A stretch of DNA of 64,000 bases. It comes from G963663525 sp963663525 (GTDB lineage Bacteria; Myxococcota_A; SURF-8; G963663525). Under the pieces are notes generated by a model, which had not been told where the DNA came from, made no database searches, and was given only the letters and a program-made list of their open reading frames with translations. The DNA is taken from positions 1,364,001 through 1,428,000 of the forward strand of contig CAXXHC010000001.1 in NCBI GenBank assembly GCA_963663525.2, written 5' to 3'. Position numbers and translations under genes: made by a program. Below are positions 21,415 through 30,656 of this stretch, in pieces (positions within the stretch are counted from its first letter, which is position 1; every line of letters begins with the position of its first letter).

Positions 21415-23706
21415 ATGACGACCCCACGCATCATTCCCGACGCCTATACCGAGTACGAAGACGGTCATTTGGGCGTGATTCCCGCTTCCTTGGCCAATGT
21501 AGAAGCCAAAATCGGTCCTGCCGAGAGCGGTCAACCGAACAAGATGGTTACGCTCGCCGGTCCGGATGCGAAAAAACAGGCGAAAACCATCTTTCAGGGT
21601 GGTCCGCTGCTCCAGGCCATCGAGGCCGCCTTCGATGCAGGCAGCACGCGCATTCATGCCTGCCGCATCGGCTCGGCCATTCGGGCGCAACGTACCGTGA
21701 AAAATATCCTGGGCGTCGATACACTTCGCATTCAATCCGAGTACGGCTCCCAAGGCAACAACCATTGGCTCAACATTAGCCACGAGTTGAACGACGTGCC
21801 GACCGGATACCTGGTCCTGATCGAAGGGTCACTGCCGGAAACGCCGCATCGGGTGATTTTTTACAACTCCAGCTTGACCCAAACCCTGGAAATTCAGCTG
21901 CCCGCCGAAATCAATCAGGTCGTAGATATCGCCGCCAATCCCATTTTCGAGCAGATGACGACGATCGAACACGGGTTTGCGGTACTGGGACTCACCGATA
22001 CTGCAATCGCCAAAATCTGGTTTTTCAATCCGAGCGGCACGGTGATTCCCGGAGATATTATCGATCTGACCGCCATTTTGGATCCGGAGGAGCAGGTTCG
22101 CGGGTTGGACAGTTTTGATGGCGACGACATCATTCTCTGTACCGACCAGCGCCTGATCGAAATCGATCTGGAGGAAACCTATCCGCCGACGCCCGGTAGC
22201 TATTGGACCTTGTCCTACAGCGCGTTGGGCCTGGTGGATCCCGATATCGTCTCCACCGCCAGTTTGGAGAACCTGGCGGACCATGCCCAGGGGTTGGATC
22301 CCGATGACTACACGTTGATGCTGGATCGAACAGCGAAAATCGTCTACGCCATTGCGGACGATGACGAGCCCCCGGTCCTTTCCGGCCAGGTCAGCCTCGC
22401 CTCGTTGATTCCCACCGGCACGCCGGAAAAGCTGTCCTATCACTTCTTTAGCGGCAACCTGATGCTGCTGGTGCGTGAAGACGATGAAAGCTGCCGTCTC
22501 GTGGAGATCGCGGTGGATTGGGAAGCCGATCCCTCGCCAACCGCGACCTTGATTGATGAAACGTCGGTTCCCAACGGATCCAGCGGGTTGCACAACATCA
22601 TCGAAGATATGCTGGGAACGAGTTTCGCCACATTGCAGGATCGCAACGTTTCTCCGGCCACCGAGCGCGTGTACGAGGGCCAGGGAAATTTACTATCGAT
22701 GACCTCGAATCTGGCGGATGCCATTAACGATGGCGATGTCTACGTGGCGGAACTGCTGACCAGTCCGGCCTTCATTCTGATGCCCAGCGAAAACGACGAA
22801 GAAGAAGTCGATTCGGCCTGGTTCGATGCGTTTACCAACGGTTCCGGAGACGGCGAACCCACGAATGCCGACTATCTGGCAGGCTTGGAAGCTACGAAAG
22901 CCAAGACCGATACCTCCTGGATTCATGCGGTGGGAGCAACCACCGATTCCCTGTGGACCGCCGTTCTGCTGCATTGCGACGAAATGGCGGAAGATCATCA
23001 TGCCGAGCGCTTTGCGATTCTGGAAACGCCGGAGTTTGAAAGTGATTTCGAGGAAGGCAGCGCAGAGTACCTAGCCGATCTGCAGGAGTACGTGGATGCA
23101 ATCGTCACGCGCATGGCCATGGTGGGCGATCGCAATGCCTGTGTTTTCGCAGGTGGCGCGGAGTTTCTGGATTCCGACGGTGAGGAACATGATTTTTCTA
23201 TTGTGTCCGCCTGTGGTGGAACGATGGCCGGACTCGAAGTGCAGAAATCGCTGATCAATAAACCGGTGAAAGGCGTGCTGCGGCTCGTTCCGGAGTTTCC
23301 ACCGGGTCATATCCAGACCTTGATCCAGAATCGCGTCAATTGCCTGCGTTTCAAACCGGGTCGTGGATTCATCATCGCGCATTCGCTGACGGCGGCGGCG
23401 GAAGGCTCGGATTACTCGCGGGTCAACGATCTGCGTGCAGTCTACTACGGCTCCAAAGCGGCACGAGACGCCGCGCAACCCTATGTCGGTGAAGAAAACG
23501 ACCGCGCGGGTGAAGGGTTACGAAAACTCGAATCCGCCATGGCCCGACCGCTCGAACAAATGCGCGATGCAGGCCAGATCGATGATTTCGAGTTGAGTGC
23601 AGTCAGCACCGAGCAGGATCGACTGTTGGGTGACGTCTACGTGTCGCTGGGTATTCAGCCGCGTCGGGCCATGGAGATGATCTACACAACCGTGTACCTG
23701 AAATAG
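21415..23706 (+). CDS. Tail sheath protein with large propeller-like insertion
   Basis: A 763-residue sheath protein. Typical sheath parts: N-terminal domain (residues 1-150, with GGPLLQAIEAAFDAGSTRIHACR reduced to its helix pattern), domain with LTSPAFILMP and a C-terminal TubC-type end (INKPVKGVLRLVP; LRKLESAMARPLEQM; LGDVYVSLGIQP). Residues about 155-385 are an insertion of four or more repeated beta segments (GFAVLGLTDTAIAKIWFF, DDIILCTDQRLIEIDL, YTLMLDRTAKIVYAI, NLMLLVREDD), suggesting a small beta-propeller displayed on the outer tail surface. Contraction of the sheath drives the tube through the host envelope. Confidence 0.88.
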   Translation: MTTPRIIPDAYTEYEDGHLGVIPASLANVEAKIGPAESGQPNKMVTLAGPDAKKQAKTIFQGGPLLQAIEAAFDAGSTRIHACRIGSAIRAQRTVKNILGVDTLRIQSEYGSQGNNHWLNISHELNDVPTGYLVLIEGSLPETPHRVIFYNSSLTQTLEIQLPAEINQVVDIAANPIFEQMTTIEHGFAVLGLTDTAIAKIWFFNPSGTVIPGDIIDLTAILDPEEQVRGLDSFDGDDIILCTDQRLIEIDLEETYPPTPGSYWTLSYSALGLVDPDIVSTASLENLADHAQGLDPDDYTLMLDRTAKIVYAIADDDEPPVLSGQVSLASLIPTGTPEKLSYHFFSGNLMLLVREDDESCRLVEIAVDWEADPSPTATLIDETSVPNGSSGLHNIIEDMLGTSFATLQDRNVSPATERVYEGQGNLLSMTSNLADAINDGDVYVAELLTSPAFILMPSENDEEEVDSAWFDAFTNGSGDGEPTNADYLAGLEATKAKTDTSWIHAVGATTDSLWTAVLLHCDEMAEDHHAERFAILETPEFESDFEEGSAEYLADLQEYVDAIVTRMAMVGDRNACVFAGGAEFLDSDGEEHDFSIVSACGGTMAGLEVQKSLINKPVKGVLRLVPEFPPGHIQTLIQNRVNCLRFKPGRGFIIAHSLTAAAEGSDYSRVNDLRAVYYGSKAARDAAQPYVGEENDRAGEGLRKLESAMARPLEQMRDAGQIDDFELSAVSTEQDRLLGDVYVSLGIQPRRAMEMIYTTVYLK

Positions 23707-23731
23707 CACAGAACCTGTGAGGAGATAAACC

Positions 23732-24208
23732 ATGTCGCAAGAAGGGTTTATTCAAGGCAGCCAGGGCGAGGAAATCAGTCTTCTCGTCGACGGCATCAAA
23801 GTTATGGCGTTGCAGAATCTCTCGTGGAAAGCGAGTCAGTCCAAATCCGTGATTCGCGGTGCGGGATACCGCAAACCCCACGCCATGGGTCGCGGTCCAA
23901 AAGACTATGAACTCGACTTCGAAGTCAAGGAACTCAACAAGGCCATCATCGAGGAGGCGGTCAACAGCCCGCGCTCGCGCGAGGTCCAGATCAAGAAATT
24001 CGTGGTTGGTGGACAGGAGTTCACCGACCTGCTGGATCTTCGCAACTGCACGATCCTGATTGTCTATCCACCCAAGAACAACGCCACCCGAATCATCCGC
24101 TTTCTGGGCTTCGAATTCACCGATGTCGAAGGCGGCTTCTCCGTGGACGATGAGGCGGTGGGACGCAAGCTCTCCGGCCTCGCCATGGACGCGGAAGGAC
24201 TGGTCTGA
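23732..24208 (+). CDS. Tail tube protein
   Basis: A 158-residue beta-rich protein directly after the sheath gene, the standard order. Pattern of XkdM/FII-type tube proteins: an N-terminal SLLVDGIKVMALQNLSWK strand pair, a YELDFEVKEL strand and ATRIIRFLGFEFTDVEGG towards the end. Stacked hexamers form the inner tube. GAGGAG precedes the ATG. Confidence 0.85.
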   Translation: MSQEGFIQGSQGEEISLLVDGIKVMALQNLSWKASQSKSVIRGAGYRKPHAMGRGPKDYELDFEVKELNKAIIEEAVNSPRSREVQIKKFVVGGQEFTDLLDLRNCTILIVYPPKNNATRIIRFLGFEFTDVEGGFSVDDEAVGRKLSGLAMDAEGLV

Positions 24209-24219
24209 GGAGAAACACC

Positions 24220-24450
24220 ATGTGCAGTCAGCAACCGGACGGAACCATTCAGACCTGCGCCAGCCATGACGAGTTGGTCAAGCTCACCGAGCGCCTGGCG
24301 CAGTCGGTGGAGCAGCTCTCCACCCGCGTCATCGAGTTGGAAAAGACCATCAAGCTGCTTCGCAACGCGGCTTTTCTGTTGATCGGCGTCATGCTCGGCA
24401 CGGGCGCGCTGCAGATCAAGGAAGTGCTGCTGCTTCTGGGAGGCGGCTGA
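24220..24450 (+). CDS. Holin-like small membrane protein
   Basis: A 76-residue protein. Residues about 15-47 form a coiled coil (KLTERLAQSVEQLSTRVIEL); residues about 50-75 form one hydrophobic segment (AAFLLIGVMLGTGALQI). Single-TM proteins of this type next to an endolysin are usually holins or Rz-like spanin parts. The stop overlaps the endolysin start. GAGGAG precedes the ATG. Confidence 0.6.
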   Translation: MCSQQPDGTIQTCASHDELVKLTERLAQSVEQLSTRVIELEKTIKLLRNAAFLLIGVMLGTGALQIKEVLLLLGGG

Positions 24451-24833
24451 TGGGCGATCTGAGCCGGAATTTCAGTGAGTGGGAGTTTCGCTGCCACTGC
24501 GGCTGCGGCGAGGTGCTGGTCGATCCGCGACTGGTGGAGACACTGCAGGTACTCCGGGATCGGATCGGAAAGCCCGTGACGGTGATCTCCGGCTACCGTT
24601 GCTTCTTCCACAACCGCGATGTGGGCGGCGTCCCCGACAGCCAGCATCTGCTTGGCCGAGCCGCCGACGTGGTGGTGAAAGGCGTGGATCCGGAAACGGT
24701 TGCCCGCATCGCCGAAACCATTCCCGCATTTTCTAACGGCGGCATTGGCCGCTACGACGACTTTACCCACCTGGACGTGCGGGAAGACGGCCCGGCCCGG
24801 TGGGACGAACGAGAGGAGAAGGCACATGTCTGA
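24450..24833 (+). CDS. Peptidase M15-type endolysin
   Basis: A 127-residue peptidase M15 protein. Zinc-site residues are visible: H66 and D73 in SQHLLGRAADV and H107 in THLDVR. The N-terminal WEFRCHCGCGE segment and SGYRC motif match Peptidase_M15_3 (L,D- or D,D-carboxypeptidase) endolysins. It would cut peptidoglycan cross-links at lysis. Overlaps the holin-like gene by one base. Located between tube and tape-measure genes rather than at the end of the cluster. Confidence 0.85.
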   Translation: MGDLSRNFSEWEFRCHCGCGEVLVDPRLVETLQVLRDRIGKPVTVISGYRCFFHNRDVGGVPDSQHLLGRAADVVVKGVDPETVARIAETIPAFSNGGIGRYDDFTHLDVREDGPARWDEREEKAHV

Positions 24834-25161
24834 GCATACCGAACACAACGTGCGCGAGATCGCCGACGGCCTGCGCGCCGACAATCCCAAACTGAAGCTC
24901 TTCCAGATCGTGATTCCCGGCCGCGAGGACGAGATCTTCCTGGCCCGCAAAGCCAGCTGGTCCGAGTACAAATCGCTGATCGGTGCGGTGAAAGACGAGG
25001 CCGAAGCCAACGAGATCCTCGTGCAGAAATTTCTCATGCATCCCAAGCCCGACTTCGAGGCCATACAGACCGAATGGGAACCTGGCCTGGTGGTCACGCT
25101 CGCCCAGCAGATCCAAAAAGGTCTCGGTTTCGTCCAGGGAGCGTCCCTAAAAAACGTATAG
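24826..25161 (+). CDS. Tail assembly chaperone G
   Basis: A 111-residue helical protein immediately before the tape measure gene, with the slippery site near its end. Typical of gpG-like chaperones: an N-terminal strand segment (LKLFQIVIPGREDEIFLARK), then helices with DEAEANEILVQKFLMHP. It coats the tape measure during assembly. GAGAGGAG precedes the ATG at 24,826, which overlaps the endolysin 3' end. Confidence 0.75.
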   Translation: MSEHTEHNVREIADGLRADNPKLKLFQIVIPGREDEIFLARKASWSEYKSLIGAVKDEAEANEILVQKFLMHPKPDFEAIQTEWEPGLVVTLAQQIQKGLGFVQGASLKNV

Positions 25162-25364
25162 ATGCCGAGCGGATGTCCTGCCGCTCGGATGGATACCGGC
25201 AGATGCGAACCCTCATCTGCCACAGTTTTGGAGCCTACGACTTTGAAAAAGTCGATGACCTCTCTGCGGACGAGTTCGCCGAATTGGCTGGGGCGGCCTT
25301 GTGGCTGCGGGATGAAGAGGCGAAAGCGGTAAAAACCATCAAAAAGAAAGGACGGCAGCGCTAG
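24826..25364 (+). CDS. Tail chaperone G-T, -1 frameshift product
   Basis: If ribosomes slip -1 at A AAA AAC (25,149-25,155), translation leaves the G frame at codon 110 and continues at 25,155 in the other frame for 69 residues to the TAG at 25,362, giving a 179-residue fusion. The extension (GAYDFEKVDDLSADEFAELA, then EEAKAVKTIKKKGRQR) is helical and charged and has no start codon with a ribosome-binding site of its own near the overlap. Lambda G/GT and many other phages use the same device to make a small amount of the longer chaperone. The mechanism here is predicted, not shown. Confidence 0.75.
25149..25155 (+). promoter_or_regulatory. Programmed -1 frameshift site (A AAA AAC)
   Basis: In the G frame the codons read CTA AAA AAC GTA TAG, so the last base of CTA plus the next two codons make the slippery heptamer A AAA AAC. 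The stop follows after one further codon. No pseudoknot was sought in detail. Confidence 0.8.
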
Positions 25365-27773
25365 ATGTCGGGAGGACTGAGCCATACCATCGGCGTGCTG
25401 GTCAAAGGTCACAATGCCCTGACCGCATCGCTGACGAAAGCGGAGCACTCGCTCACGTCCTTCCGCAAAACTGCCGAATCTACGGCCTTGTCCGTGAATT
25501 CTTCGCTCATTCCCGGTGATATCGATATGAGTGCCGTGGATCAGGCCACGTCGCATCTGACCGGTCTCGGTACGAAAGCCATGGTGGCGGGCGGCATCAT
25601 CGCAGGCGGCTTGGGCTTGGCTGTGCATACGGCCACCGGATTCAACGCCGCCATGGCGGAAGTCTCCACGCTTGTCGATACCGCGACCACCGACATGGGC
25701 GCGTTGACATCCCAGGTTCGATCGCTTTCCAAAGAATACGGCCAGATGCCGGTGGACACGGCGGGTGCGCTCTACACTACCATTTCGGCAGGGTACGGTG
25801 ATGCGACGGACGCCACGATCATGCTTGAAGGAGCCATGAAGCTGGCGCGTGGCGGCATCACGGATACCGGGACCGCCATCGATGGCCTGACCTCCATCAT
25901 GAATTCCTACGGCATGGCGGCAAGTCAGGTATCCGGGGTTTCCGACAAAATGTTTGTGGCTATGAAAGCGGGGAAAACAACCATCGGGGAATTGTCGTCG
26001 TCGCTCGGGAAAGTCACGCCCTTGGCCTCGTCGGCAGGGATTTCGTTGGATGAAGTGCTTTCTGCCACTTCGGCACTTACCCTTGGTGGATTGAACACGG
26101 CAGAGTCGGTGACGTCCTTACGAGGAATGCTGGCTGCCGTCATCAAACCCACAGCAGATGCCACGGCAACAGCCAAAAATCTCGGAATCGAGTTTTCCAC
26201 CGCCGCCATGAAATCCATGGGATTGCAGAACTGGCTGGCTCATGTGGCTGAAAAAACCGGTGGATCCCAGGAAGTGCTTTCTTCGCTTTTCGGGCGAGTG
26301 GAAGCTCTTTCCGGCGTGCTGGCACTGACGGGTAATCAGGCAGGCAACTTTGCATCCATCCTTGAGCAGATGGGCAACTCGGCGGGAGCCACGGACGAAG
26401 CCTTTAAAAAAGTGGATGCGTCCGCTGCCGCCGCCTTCGATCGAGCGAAAGCCAATGCTGCCGTTCTTGTAGAAACCGTCGGCAATGCTCTTTTACCCGT
26501 TGTTTCAGGTCTGGCGGATTCATTTGCCTGGCTATCCGGAAATCTTTCGACGTTCGCCGAGGCGCATCCATTTCTTACGAAAACGGTCGTCGTCCTGACA
26601 GCGGTGACCGCTGGTGTGCTGTTGATCGGCGGTGCAGCACTCATCATGGGCGCTCAAGTCATGACGGCGATGACCATGGTCAACGTTTCCACGGGTGGAG
26701 TGCTGCTGGCCGTGGGAGCGTTGATTACAGGTATGACGGCTCTGGTTCTATGGTGGACGTCCGGTACCGACGAAATGGCCGAAAGTACCGGGATTCTTTC
26801 GGATACATGGGGGATGCTCAAAGATGCCTTCTATGCAGTAGCGGTGCCTATGGCCTACGGAGTCGGCTATCTCGCAGGTACGATCACCAACGCCTGGTCC
26901 ACGGTTTCCAGCTACACGTCGGAAGTCTGGCCTTTGATTGCTACGATCATCGGTGGAGCCTGGGCAGGAATTACTCAATTGCTTTTCCCGCAGATCGCAA
27001 TTCTAAAAGGTCTATTTACCTTCGCCTGGGAAAGCATCAAGGTCATGACCGGAGCGGCGTGGGCTTCTATAAGCCTTACGATTACCACCGTCTGGACCTC
27101 GATCTATCATTCCATTGCGCTCGTCTGGAACTTGATTTCCGGCGTGTTCAAAGCTGGATTGCAACTCTTGACCGGAAACTGGTCGGGTGCCTGGCAGACG
27201 ATTCAGGCGACTTTCTATAATGTATTGGGCCACATCAAGGGAATTTTCGGAGCCTGGCTGGACTGGCTGGTAGGGTTGAAAGACATTTTCCTGAATGCGG
27301 GCAGTGGCTTGATCGATGCTTTCTGGGCAGGAATTCAGGTGGCCTGGAGCACGTTGAAGGAAGGGTTTACCAGCCTATTGGGAGATTTACGGAGTCTGTT
27401 GCCGTTTTCCGATGCGGAGGAAGGTCCGCTGTCCCAACTGACCCAATCGGGGAAATCGCTGCTGCCGACGTTTGCAAAAGGGATTGAACAAGGATCCGAT
27501 GGACCGATCGATGCGATTTCCACGTCGCTCTCGCGAATTCGATTGCAACCTCCACGTATTGCCCCAATGGACGTGGGATCGGTTTCGGTGTCTGGAATGA
27601 GTTCGTCCCCAGCCCCCGACCCCCAGACCCGCGCCGAAGGCGCATCCGTCGTGTTCCAGCGTGGAGCCTTCCAGATCACGGTATCCGGTGCGGATTCGAT
27701 GGACGATCTCGAAGAACGGCTGACCGAGATCTTCGGTCGGTTGGCCTTGCGATTGGGGGTGGGTCATGCCTGA
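25365..27773 (+). CDS. Tail tape measure protein
   Basis: An 802-residue protein, the longest virion gene. N-terminal TP901-type core (GFNAAMAEVSTLVDTATTDM, LSKEYGQMPVDTAGALYTTI) up to about residue 340; a hydrophobic segment at about 410-450 (VVLTAVTAGVLLIGGAALIM) and further ones to about 650; a Ser-rich C-terminal region. It sets the tail length and forms a channel for DNA. ATG follows the G-T stop directly; the distant AAAGGA serves it. Relatively short, so a short tail is expected. Confidence 0.88.
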   Translation: MSGGLSHTIGVLVKGHNALTASLTKAEHSLTSFRKTAESTALSVNSSLIPGDIDMSAVDQATSHLTGLGTKAMVAGGIIAGGLGLAVHTATGFNAAMAEVSTLVDTATTDMGALTSQVRSLSKEYGQMPVDTAGALYTTISAGYGDATDATIMLEGAMKLARGGITDTGTAIDGLTSIMNSYGMAASQVSGVSDKMFVAMKAGKTTIGELSSSLGKVTPLASSAGISLDEVLSATSALTLGGLNTAESVTSLRGMLAAVIKPTADATATAKNLGIEFSTAAMKSMGLQNWLAHVAEKTGGSQEVLSSLFGRVEALSGVLALTGNQAGNFASILEQMGNSAGATDEAFKKVDASAAAAFDRAKANAAVLVETVGNALLPVVSGLADSFAWLSGNLSTFAEAHPFLTKTVVVLTAVTAGVLLIGGAALIMGAQVMTAMTMVNVSTGGVLLAVGALITGMTALVLWWTSGTDEMAESTGILSDTWGMLKDAFYAVAVPMAYGVGYLAGTITNAWSTVSSYTSEVWPLIATIIGGAWAGITQLLFPQIAILKGLFTFAWESIKVMTGAAWASISLTITTVWTSIYHSIALVWNLISGVFKAGLQLLTGNWSGAWQTIQATFYNVLGHIKGIFGAWLDWLVGLKDIFLNAGSGLIDAFWAGIQVAWSTLKEGFTSLLGDLRSLLPFSDAEEGPLSQLTQSGKSLLPTFAKGIEQGSDGPIDAISTSLSRIRLQPPRIAPMDVGSVSVSGMSSSPAPDPQTRAEGASVVFQRGAFQITVSGADSMDDLEERLTEIFGRLALRLGVGHA

Positions 27774-28455
27774 AATCCGAAATGCAACGTTTCAGGTGGT
27801 AACACTGGGAGCTGTGAAATCGGATGGCACGCCGGACATCGCCGATGTACGTTTCCGTTTTCCAGTCCCCCATCGTCAGATGGCCATCCGCCAGTCGGTA
27901 AAGGTCGATGAAGCCGATATCCCCGGACGTTCAGGAAAAATTAAACAAGCCGTGGGTTATGAAGACACGGAAATCTCGATTTCGCTGCAGCTGGTAGACG
28001 AGGAAAACCGTTCCGGTCAGGTGACCCGATCCGCGATGGAGCAGTACCAGACCTTGCAATCAGCGTTCCGTGACCGTTCGGATCCGGTAGGAGATGGCGA
28101 GAATACGAGTTCGGCCTCTTATGCCGTGCCGACTGTTTTCTCGATTCAATCACCATTGACGGACGCTTGCGGTATCAAAACGGTGTTGTTCAAGGGGTTG
28201 GATGTCACCGATCAACCCGGAACCACGGATTTGGAGGTAAACATTTCCTTTGTCGAGTTCGAACCGGTGGCGCGACAAGTTGAACGGCGTGGTCGTGAAG
28301 CCGTGCAAAAGCAACAGGCAACCGCCGAGGCAGAGGTAGCCACGAAAAGCGATACCCAGGCGAATGCTGATCATGTTGAGGCCGTGGGCGAAGAAGATCC
28401 GTTGGCCGCCGCCTTTCGGGCAGGAAAATCCGATGCGATGGGGGGTGGACCATGA
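27766..28455 (+). CDS. Baseplate-associated tail protein
   Basis: A 229-residue protein after the tape measure. Residues about 20-165 are beta-rich (EADIPGRSGKIKQAVGYEDT, DLEVNISFVEFEPVARQ); the last about 60 are a charged coil. Its place corresponds to the LysM-type or gp53-like baseplate initiators that link tape measure and hub. Start overlaps the tape measure stop. Family not certain. Confidence 0.5.
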   Translation: MPEIRNATFQVVTLGAVKSDGTPDIADVRFRFPVPHRQMAIRQSVKVDEADIPGRSGKIKQAVGYEDTEISISLQLVDEENRSGQVTRSAMEQYQTLQSAFRDRSDPVGDGENTSSASYAVPTVFSIQSPLTDACGIKTVLFKGLDVTDQPGTTDLEVNISFVEFEPVARQVERRGREAVQKQQATAEAEVATKSDTQANADHVEAVGEEDPLAAAFRAGKSDAMGGGP

Positions 28456-29225
28456 GTTGGTATGCTCCCGAAATCTCCGTGACGATTGGTGAGCGGACGC
28501 GTATCGGCACGGTGCGCCAGATGGAGATCGCGGCGGCGTGCTCGGAACCGGTGGCCACGGCGACCCTGGATCTCTCTAACCTGCGTTTCGAATGGGAGGA
28601 TGGAGCGAACGACGGCGATCCGTTGATTATCCAATGGGGATGGCGTGGACAGGAGCTTTCGCCGCTTTTCGATGGCACGGTCCTGCGTAGTCATTTGCGG
28701 GAGAACCTGAAGGTTTGGGGACTTTGCCGAGGCCGAACTCTGGCAGACACGCGCATAACCCGAACCTACCAGGACGAGGAAGCCAGAGCGATCATTCAAC
28801 ATCTAGTGTTGGGCTGTAATTTTACCACTCTAGATATAGCGTTTTGTGAGGCTATTTTAGATAAGCTCCCCCTGCATGACAGCACGATTACTGAAGCGAT
28901 TCAGTACCTCAACCGTCGACTCGATCTCGATTACGATTTCTGGTGCGACCCCACCGGTGGGTTTCATTGGGGACCACGGAACATCGAGCTGGAATCCGTC
29001 GCAACATTCACCCACGGCGAAGATATCATCGAGTTCAAATCATTATCCGGCAACCGCTTTCTGCTGACCGTGATGGGAGCGCCGCTCTGGCATTCGCAGA
29101 TCATCTCGGTATTGGATCGGGATGGCAGTGAAGCTCGCTATTTTATCGAGCAAGTACGCCATACGGTTGGGATCCATCATGAAGGTGCGCGCAGTCGCCT
29201 TTGGCTTACGGAGGTGGACCGATGA
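28452..29225 (+). CDS. Baseplate hub protein (gpD/gp27-like)
   Basis: A 257-residue protein with hub features: repeated beta elements with WGWRGQELSPLFDGTVLRS, a central ARAIIQHLV and AIQYLNRRLDLDYDFWCD segment, and a FKSLSGNRFLLTVMG end. It occupies the slot of P2 gpD, Mu gp44 and XkdQ. The hub trimer joins tube and spike. ATGA overlaps on both sides. Confidence 0.72.
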   Translation: MSWYAPEISVTIGERTRIGTVRQMEIAAACSEPVATATLDLSNLRFEWEDGANDGDPLIIQWGWRGQELSPLFDGTVLRSHLRENLKVWGLCRGRTLADTRITRTYQDEEARAIIQHLVLGCNFTTLDIAFCEAILDKLPLHDSTITEAIQYLNRRLDLDYDFWCDPTGGFHWGPRNIELESVATFTHGEDIIEFKSLSGNRFLLTVMGAPLWHSQIISVLDRDGSEARYFIEQVRHTVGIHHEGARSRLWLTEVDR

Positions 29226-30406
29226 ATAGCCGTGGCGATCTGGCCAGTGAACTTCGCACGTTGATCGAAGGTCTTCATCCGGATCTGCGCAAGCATTTTC
29301 GACCATCGTTGCTGGGCAAAGTCGTGGCGGTTCACGATGATGACGAGGAACCCGAGAGCTATTACCGAGTAGACGTGGTGGTCGGGCCGGAACCCGGCGG
29401 TCAAACCGATGAAGAATCGGACGAGCCGGGTTTATCGCTGCCGAACGTCCCGGTCGCTTCGCTCTTCGCCCAGGATGGCTACGGCATTTTCGCATTGCCC
29501 GAAGTAGGTGCGGAAGTCACGGTATCCTTTCACGATGGCGACATCACCCGGCCTTACGTGGAATCCCCGATTTTCTACGGAAACAAGGCTCCCGCCGGGT
29601 TCAGCTCCGGTACGATTGCGATTCGCGGCAAACAGGGTCAGAAGATCGAATTGAAACCAGACGTCAACGAAATTGTTCTTTCCTGTGCATCCTTAAAGCT
29701 GATTACAACGGACAAACGTCAGGAACATACGGTCGGCGATGAAATCAAGAAAATACAGGGAAAACGGCAATCGCAGGTCGATGGCGCGGAGAATATATCC
29801 TGTGATTCCTGGAAGTTACAGGTCAACCGCGATGCCTTCATCCAGTGTGGCACGTTGACGGAACATACAAAAGGCAATCTTTCTCAGAACATCGGAGGAT
29901 CTTTCCAGCAAAAAGTACTCGGATCCGTCTCGCAGCAGATTGCGGGTGGGCAATCCGTCGCTACCACGTTCAACAAACGCGAAGTGGTGGGCGGCGGTTA
30001 TGAAATTCTCGTCGCAGCCACACCCGGTATTGCACCTGCAGCCCCCCTGGCGGCCTACCAGGTCCTGGTCAATTCGCCTGGATTTTTAGCACTCGACGCC
30101 ATGGGTGGCCAGATCAACATTGGTGCCAACATCCCCACGCCGCCTACCATGATCAATGTCGGCTCCGCTGCCTCCGGCCCGGTGCAACTGGGTGGAATCA
30201 CAGCGGCGGGACAACCTGCCGCCTGCGGCATTCCACTCCAGACCATTTTAACGACGATTCTGACCGTATTGAAAACCGTACCGCTCGGCATCGGAAATCT
30301 CGGTACGCCCATCGCGCCGAATCCGGCAGTGGCAACCGCTCTCGCGGCGGCGGACGCAGCCTTGGCACAACTCTTGAGTACGAAAGTTTTTATTTCACAG
30401 GTGTAA
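29222..30406 (+). CDS. Baseplate spike protein (gpV/gp45/VgrG-like)
   Basis: A 394-residue protein. N-terminal OB-fold (residues about 20-130, SLLGKVVAVHDDD...YYRVDVVVGPE, with the FALPEVGAEVTVSFHDGD motif of gp45/VgrG), then a beta-helix-like region (QKIELKPDVNEIVLSCASLK; ENISCDSWKLQVNRDAF; LSQNIGGSFQQKVLG), and a Gly/Ala/Pro-rich end. It is the membrane-piercing tip. Start at 29,222 chosen for the ATGA overlap; the ATG at 29,201 is inside the hub gene. Confidence 0.85.
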   Translation: MNSRGDLASELRTLIEGLHPDLRKHFRPSLLGKVVAVHDDDEEPESYYRVDVVVGPEPGGQTDEESDEPGLSLPNVPVASLFAQDGYGIFALPEVGAEVTVSFHDGDITRPYVESPIFYGNKAPAGFSSGTIAIRGKQGQKIELKPDVNEIVLSCASLKLITTDKRQEHTVGDEIKKIQGKRQSQVDGAENISCDSWKLQVNRDAFIQCGTLTEHTKGNLSQNIGGSFQQKVLGSVSQQIAGGQSVATTFNKREVVGGGYEILVAATPGIAPAAPLAAYQVLVNSPGFLALDAMGGQINIGANIPTPPTMINVGSAASGPVQLGGITAAGQPAACGIPLQTILTTILTVLKTVPLGIGNLGTPIAPNPAVATALAAADAALAQLLSTKVFISQV

Positions 30407-30408
30407 CG

Positions 30409-30480
30409 ATGACTCTCACGAACAGACAAGATACGACGAAGCAAGTGATGATCGACGGCGACGCGGAGAAACTGACATGA
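30409..30480 (+). CDS. Possible tiny leader-like reading frame
   Basis: 23 codons (MTLTNRQDTTKQVMIDGDAE...) between the spike gene and the next small gene, with which its TGA overlaps as ATGA. The ribosome-binding site is poor. It may only serve to couple translation. Confidence 0.25.
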   Translation: MTLTNRQDTTKQVMIDGDAEKLT

Positions 30481-30656
30481 CGGCGCAATGGCGAAAACCC
30501 AAGAATATCGGTCTGGTGAAACGTCTGCGTGACGTAACAGAGCGATTGAACGAAATCCTGCCGCAAATCATCGAAGCCCAGGTAAAAGCGTTCGAAGGCA
30601 TGGCGAAAACGGCGATGGCGGTGAATCAGCAACCAAAGGAGAATTTGGATGCCTGA
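30477..30656 (+). CDS. Small tail-region protein
   Basis: A 59-residue basic, helical protein (LVKRLRDVTERLNEILPQII in the middle) whose ATG overlaps the upstream stop and whose TGA overlaps the start of the next gene. GCGGAGAAA lies upstream. Too short for many gene finders. Its position just after the spike fits a small chaperone or tip component; function unknown. Confidence 0.55.
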   Translation: MTAQWRKPKNIGLVKRLRDVTERLNEILPQIIEAQVKAFEGMAKTAMAVNQQPKENLDA

